Positions 60,625-64,000 of a stretch of DNA of 64,000 nt are shown here, in pieces. This stretch comes from Sediminibacterium sp. (lineage in GTDB: Bacteria > Bacteroidota > Bacteroidia > Chitinophagales > Chitinophagaceae): assembly GCA_030726065.1 (NCBI GenBank), contig JANREK010000025.1, positions 1 through 64,000 of the forward strand, read 5' to 3'. Numbering within the stretch: the first letter of the stretch is position 1; every line of letters begins with the position of its first letter. The notes below the pieces were generated by a model. It saw only the letters and a list, made by a program, of their open reading frames with translations. It was not told the origin of the DNA and made no database searches. Made by a program: the position numbers and the translations under genes.

Positions 60625-61539
60625 TTATAGGTTATTTTTTTTAAATGCAGGGTGGAATCGATCTAGGGTATCCCTCAAGAATTCCCTGTTTAAATGGGTG
60701 TAAATTTCAGTAGTGGTGATGCTTTCATGGCCTAGCATTTCCTGAACTGCCCTTAAATCGGCGCCACCTTCCACCAAATGGGTGGCAAATGAGTGCCGGA
60801 AACTATGTGGCGATATGGACTTGGTAATACCCGCTTTCCTAATTAAATCCTTAATGATATAGAAAATCATGACCCGGCTCAGCCCTTTTCCGCGGTTGTT
60901 TAAAAATAATATATCCTCGTTGTCCTTGGCTGGCGTTTGATGAACACGAATGGTATCCTTGTATAGTTTAATGAATTTAATAGCATCAGAACCAATAGGA
61001 ACTAATCTTTCTTTATCGCCTTTGCCTATTACTCGTATAAAGCCAACATCTAGGTAAAGGCAGGAAATTTTTAAATTGATCGCTTCCGTTACCCTTAATC
61101 CTGAACTATATATAGTTTCTAAAATAGCTTTATTACGACCGCCTTCTGGTTTACTCAAATCTATTTGCGCAATTACTTGTTCAATTTCTTCAAAGCTTAA
61201 TACATCAGGAAGTTTTCTTTTGGTTTTTGGGGAAGGGAGTAAGGTGGTCGGGTTAATGGTACAAATTTGTTCCAATAAGCAATATTTGAAAAAAGATTTA
61301 ATGCCAGAAATTATTCTAGCCTGTGAAGTCGGGGCCATCTCCATTTCACCAATACATTGCATAAATGATTGCAAATGTTGTAAGGTAACATCCGCAGGAC
61401 TAACAGGGGCGTTGATGGATACTAAATAGTCGGATAATTTATCAATATCTCTTAAATATGCTTCTACCGAATGATCACTTAATGATTTTTCAAGTTGTAA
61501 AAAAGCTTTAAATCCTTTTTTATAGACAGTCCAATGCAT
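60625..61539 (-). CDS. xerD: Tyrosine recombinase XerD
   Basis: Site-specific recombinase that, with XerC, resolves chromosome dimers at dif. It has 304 aa. The N-terminal SAM-like core-binding domain covers about 1-90 and the catalytic domain the rest. All catalytic residues are visible: Arg149 (SSGLRVTEA), Lys173 (GKGDKERL), His245 and Arg248 (HSFRHSF), His271 (LGHESI) and Tyr280 (EIYTHLN). It is a housekeeping member, not a mobile-element integrase: length, motifs and chromosomal context fit XerD. It is divergent from the YkgJ-type gene. Confidence 0.93.
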   Translation of the reverse strand: MHWTVYKKGFKAFLQLEKSLSDHSVEAYLRDIDKLSDYLVSINAPVSPADVTLQHLQSFMQCIGEMEMAPTSQARIISGIKSFFKYCLLEQICTINPTTLLPSPKTKRKLPDVLSFEEIEQVIAQIDLSKPEGGRNKAILETIYSSGLRVTEAINLKISCLYLDVGFIRVIGKGDKERLVPIGSDAIKFIKLYKDTIRVHQTPAKDNEDILFLNNRGKGLSRVMIFYIIKDLIRKAGITKSISPHSFRHSFATHLVEGGADLRAVQEMLGHESITTTEIYTHLNREFLRDTLDRFHPAFKKNNL

Positions 61540-61618
61540 GATACTGATATAATAGATTTGATAGTTAAGCTATAATGATTTTATTTCGCGTCTGATTCCA
61601 CTTCAGATTAAACATTAT

Positions 61619-62116
61619 ATGAAAGTAAATTTAAGGTCATTTAAGCAGAAAGTAAGACACAACGGGAAACAATTAAAATCTTTTTTAACTAAAACAAGCA
61701 AGCACAATTCAAAAGCATGGGAAGCCAATGCGGAAGAAATGAATAAAGAGGTTTGGAAAGAAGTAGATTGTTTAAGCTGTGCAAATTGTTGTAAAACAAT
61801 GACACCTACATTTACACCTACAGATATAAAAAGAATTGCTGCGCATTTAAATACGACACCTAAAGAATTTAAAGAAAAGTGGCTTCATTATGATAAGAAA
61901 GATAATGATTGGTTGAATAAATTAAATCCTTGTCAATTTTTGAATTTGAAAACGCACAAGTGTGATATCTATGAAGTGCGTCCTGCGGATTGTGCTGGTT
62001 TCCCACATCTAACCAAAAAGAAGATGCCGGATTATGTGCATGTACACAAACAAAATGTGGAATTATGTCCTGCCACTTATAAGATGGTAGAAAAAATGCA
62101 AGCCCTTTTGCAATAG
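61619..62116 (+). CDS. YkgJ family cysteine cluster protein
   Basis: A 165-aa soluble protein with the Fe/Zn-binding cysteine cluster of the YkgJ (UPF0153) family: VDCLSCANCCKT (about 50-61), NPCQFLNLKTHKCDIYEVRPADCAGFPH (about 102-129), and a final Cys in VELCPATY. About 40 basic residues precede it. A metal cluster is likely; the function is unknown. It ends 2 nt before the decayed yraN gene, which runs the other way. Confidence 0.87.
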   Translation: MKVNLRSFKQKVRHNGKQLKSFLTKTSKHNSKAWEANAEEMNKEVWKEVDCLSCANCCKTMTPTFTPTDIKRIAAHLNTTPKEFKEKWLHYDKKDNDWLNKLNPCQFLNLKTHKCDIYEVRPADCAGFPHLTKKKMPDYVHVHKQNVELCPATYKMVEKMQALLQ

Positions 62117-62118
62117 TA

Positions 62119-62471
62119 TCAAAAATAAACATCCGTTATAAATAGCAAATCCCATTCTTTTGATGGGGTTAATAATAATGCTGCAACATCAAACTGTATA
62201 TATTTCCACTGCGGGTATTCATATTGGTAATGCGCTGCCGCATTTTTTAAAAACTGTATTTTTTTGCAGTGATGGCTTGCTCAGGAAAGCCAAATTGGTT
62301 ATCTGTTCAGGTTTTAACTTCAACAATATGGAGTATCCCATCTTTAAATGCGATAATATCAATTTCAAGATGCTTGTAGCGCCCATTTCTATGTAAAATT
62401 TCAAATCCATTTTGGGTTAGGTATTGTGCGGTTATGTTTTTGCCCAAAAACCCAGTATCTTTGTTGTTCAT
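62119..62471 (-). pseudogene. yraN: UPF0102 / YraN-type endonuclease-like protein, decayed
   Basis: Reading from ATG 62471 gives 54 codons of YraN-like sequence (FEILHRNGRYKHLEIDIIAF, GILHIVEVKT), then an in-frame TGA at 62307-62309 where the family has Arg (VEVKTR; CGA to TGA is a single transition). The following codons TDNQFGFPEQAIT are again family-like. Near 62242-62253 a T5A6 run is one base short; reading on in the next frame restores KNAAAHYQYEYPQWKYIQFD, then LLFITDVYF and a stop at 62119. The family's RNW and G-x-x-G-E positions are also changed. So it is a pseudogene with at least two disabling changes; a homopolymer sequencing error could explain only the frameshift. Confidence 0.85.
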
Positions 62472-62512
62472 AACAATCGACTATTAAGCATAAACCTATC
62501 GGAATATATTAC

Positions 62513-63703
62513 ATGCAAAAAGCGTATAAATTACAAGGAAAGCACAGGCATTATGATTGGGGAGGTACTCAGTTTATTCCTGCTTTAATGGGAGTGGAAA
62601 ATTCAAACAATGCACCCTATGCTGAATATTGGATGGGGACACATCCTGCCGCTGTTTCAGAAATAACAACTGAGCAGGGTGTTGTTTTATTAGATAAAAT
62701 GTTAGCGGACAATGGGGTAATGCTATTGGGTGAAAAAACGCTAGCTAATTTTGGTACACTTCCTTATTTATATAAAGTGTTAGATGTGGCTAATATGCTA
62801 AGTATTCAAGCACATCCAAACAAACAAAATGCCATCCTTGGTTTTGAAAAGGAGGAGGCTGCAGGCATTGATTTGAATGCAACGGCAAGAAATTATAAAG
62901 ACAAAAACCACAAACCAGAAGTGATGGTTGCCTTGAGTGATTTTTGGTTATTGCATGGATTTTTAGCACCTGAATTACTTGAAGCAAGACTCAAAGAGTT
63001 TTTATATTTAAATCCTTTACAAGCTCATTTTAGAGGGGTAGATTATGAAGGGCTATATCGTTTTTTCATGCAGCTTTCTACAGAGGATGCTGATTTTATT
63101 TTAAAGCCATTAATGATGGATGCAGTGAGCTCCGTAAAAAGTGGATCAGTAGATAAATCACATCCACATTGGTGGGCGAATAAATATTATAATGGTCAAG
63201 TACCAGATAAAAATATTGACAAAGGCATTTTTTCCATCTATATTTTAAACATTGTACAAGTAGCTAAATACGAGGGTGTTTTTCAAGGCGCGGGATTATT
63301 ACATGCTTATTTGGAAGGACAGAATATCGAGTTGATGGCAAATAGTGACAATGTATTAAGGGGAGGATTAACCACCAAACATGTAGATGTTAATGAGCTT
63401 ATTCAACAGGTTAAATTTATTCCGACCTATCCCAATGTTTTAAAAGGGGAAGCGTTGAATGAATATGAAACTGCTTATGCATGTCCAGTTCCTGATTTTG
63501 GTTTAACAAAAATCACCCTTCTTAAGGGCAAATCTTACACAATTAATACAAGTGGGTTAGAAATGGTGTTGTTGACCCAAGGGGATATTCAGTTAGCGGA
63601 TTTACTATTGAAAGCAGGCGAAGTGGCTATGTTGCCGGTAGGACAATCGGTTGTATTGACTGCCAGTAGTGATTCTGCATTATTTAAGTCATTTGTTCCA
63701 TAA
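62513..63703 (+). CDS. manA: Mannose-6-phosphate isomerase, class I
   Basis: Zinc-dependent interconversion of mannose 6-phosphate and fructose 6-phosphate, feeding GDP-sugar and LPS or EPS pathways. It has 396 aa. Zinc and active-site motifs: YDWGGTQFIPAL at the N terminus, AEYWMGTHPAA (about 38-48), LSIQAHPNKQNA (about 97-108; the zinc His and Gln), HKPEVMVAL (about 134-142; zinc Glu), and GAGLLHAYLEGQNIELMANSDNVLRGGLTTKHVDV (about 263-297; catalytic Arg). It lies 42 nt after the start of the yraN remnant, which runs the other way. Confidence 0.94.
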   Translation: MQKAYKLQGKHRHYDWGGTQFIPALMGVENSNNAPYAEYWMGTHPAAVSEITTEQGVVLLDKMLADNGVMLLGEKTLANFGTLPYLYKVLDVANMLSIQAHPNKQNAILGFEKEEAAGIDLNATARNYKDKNHKPEVMVALSDFWLLHGFLAPELLEARLKEFLYLNPLQAHFRGVDYEGLYRFFMQLSTEDADFILKPLMMDAVSSVKSGSVDKSHPHWWANKYYNGQVPDKNIDKGIFSIYILNIVQVAKYEGVFQGAGLLHAYLEGQNIELMANSDNVLRGGLTTKHVDVNELIQQVKFIPTYPNVLKGEALNEYETAYACPVPDFGLTKITLLKGKSYTINTSGLEMVLLTQGDIQLADLLLKAGEVAMLPVGQSVVLTASSDSALFKSFVP

Positions 63704-63755
63704 GGTTATTCACATTTGAGGAAAATGTAAATTCTGCAATGTTAATTTGAATCCT

Positions 63756-63763
63756 TATTTTTG
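63756..63763 (+). promoter_or_regulatory. -7 promoter box (TATTTTTG) before the 3'-most gene
   Basis: Exact TAnnTTTG match 60 nt before the ATG at 63824. Confidence 0.45.
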
Positions 63764-63823
63764 AAAACCTAAGTCAATTAAATCTTAATTGGTAAAGGAT
63801 AAAACCATAGAAAAACAACAACG

Positions 63824-64000
63824 ATGAAGTTAAATAAACAAATAATTATTGCTTTAGTGATCATGATTGCAACAAGTGCTTTATATCGTGTATTGCCTGG
63901 ACGTCCTTATGGTTTTGCACCACAAATTGCAATTGCTTTATTTGGAGGATCTTTGTTTTCTAAACAAAAGCAATACGCATTTATATTACCTATCTTATCT
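63824..64000 (+). CDS. Small-molecule-transporter-like membrane protein, partial (DUF6580-like)
   Basis: The first 59 codons of a membrane protein that continues past the right edge. It begins MKLNKQIIIALVIMIATSALYRVLPGRPYGFAPQIAIALFGG, with a first TM helix followed by a conserved-looking RVLPGRPYGFAP loop and a second helix. The pattern resembles ECF S-component-like DUF6580 proteins of Bacteroidota, which may take up vitamins, but with so little sequence this is tentative. It has its own -7 box and is preceded by a 120-nt gap after manA. Confidence 0.6.
   Translation, partial: MKLNKQIIIALVIMIATSALYRVLPGRPYGFAPQIAIALFGGSLFSKQKQYAFILPILS

Noticed and set aside
60625..61539. Tyrosine recombinase as a sign of a phage or integron
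   Set aside because: Length, catalytic motif set and surroundings match XerD, and there are no phage or cassette genes near it.
62160..62410. Short frames on both strands between the YkgJ gene and manA
   Set aside because: They are out-of-frame readings of the yraN pseudogene; neither matches a family.

Overview
The window looks like core chromosome of a low-GC member of the Bacteroidota, most likely a Chitinophagaceae-type bacterium (family placement is inference). The signs are DUF4270, DUF3810, GSCFA, DUF2911 and DUF2130 proteins, a TonB-dependent receptor with a carboxypeptidase-D-like N-terminal domain, a long signal peptidase I, and many genes preceded by the Bacteroidota -7 box TAnnTTTG instead of strong Shine-Dalgarno sites. 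There is no rRNA, CRISPR array, prophage, transposase or secretion island. One tRNA gene (Leu, anticodon GAG) is present.

Layout. 1-1903 (minus): start of a subtilisin-like protease, heptose-phosphate nucleotidyltransferase rfaE2 and an LPG-synthase-type membrane protein. 2064-11043 (plus): a half-length GT5-like protein, DUF4270 lipoprotein, metK, NUDIX hydrolase, rlmB, GSCFA protein, penicillin-acylase-like hydrolase and a small membrane protein. 11187-22571: trhO, purC, TonB receptor, pdhB, lepB, cdd, ogt, csaA, a SirB1-like protein and a fatty acid desaturase. 22672-31845: topA, an alpha/beta hydrolase, ferredoxin, iscX, kdsC, ubiA-like, maf, osmC-like, a sterol-desaturase-family protein and lipA. 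31999-40320 is a sugar and glycogen block: ROK sugar kinase and sugar MFS on minus, then glgA, glgC, a wrecked transporter/amylase pair and glgB on plus. 40480-49961: two hypotheticals, holA/ribF (tail to tail, overlapping), purM, ftsE-like, smc and a membrane hypothetical. 50081-55655 (minus): smpB, accD, fba, a cystathionine beta-synthase-like enzyme, plsX, rpmF and DUF177. 55742-64000: DUF3810, dcd, a phosphopantetheinyl transferase, DUF2130, tRNA-Leu, DUF2911, xerD, a YkgJ-type protein, a decayed yraN, manA and the start of a membrane protein.

Functionally the window is dominated by housekeeping: nucleotide synthesis (purC, purM, cdd, dcd), cofactors (metK, ribF, lipA), envelope lipids and LPS (rfaE2, kdsC, plsX, accD, desaturase), translation and RNA modification (rlmB, trhO, smpB, rpmF, csaA, tRNA), chromosome upkeep (topA, smc, holA, xerD) and glycogen storage (glgA, glgC, glgB, sugar kinase and importer).

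I did not find a convincing new multi-gene system. The best second-look items are: (1) a deletion scar near 37980 joining the first third of a sugar MFS transporter, out of frame, to the last fifth of an alpha-amylase inside the glg operon, with a perfect inverted repeat retained upstream; (2) a yraN/UPF0102 pseudogene with a nonsense codon, a frameshift and lost conserved residues; (3) structured intergenic repeats at about 49965-50071 and 59361-59572 that share a core motif; (4) a perfect terminator hairpin whose U-tract runs into the smpB start codon; (5) a GT5 N-terminal-domain protein without the ADP-glucose motif; (6) -7 boxes so close to start codons (holA, rlmB) that leaderless mRNAs are predicted.
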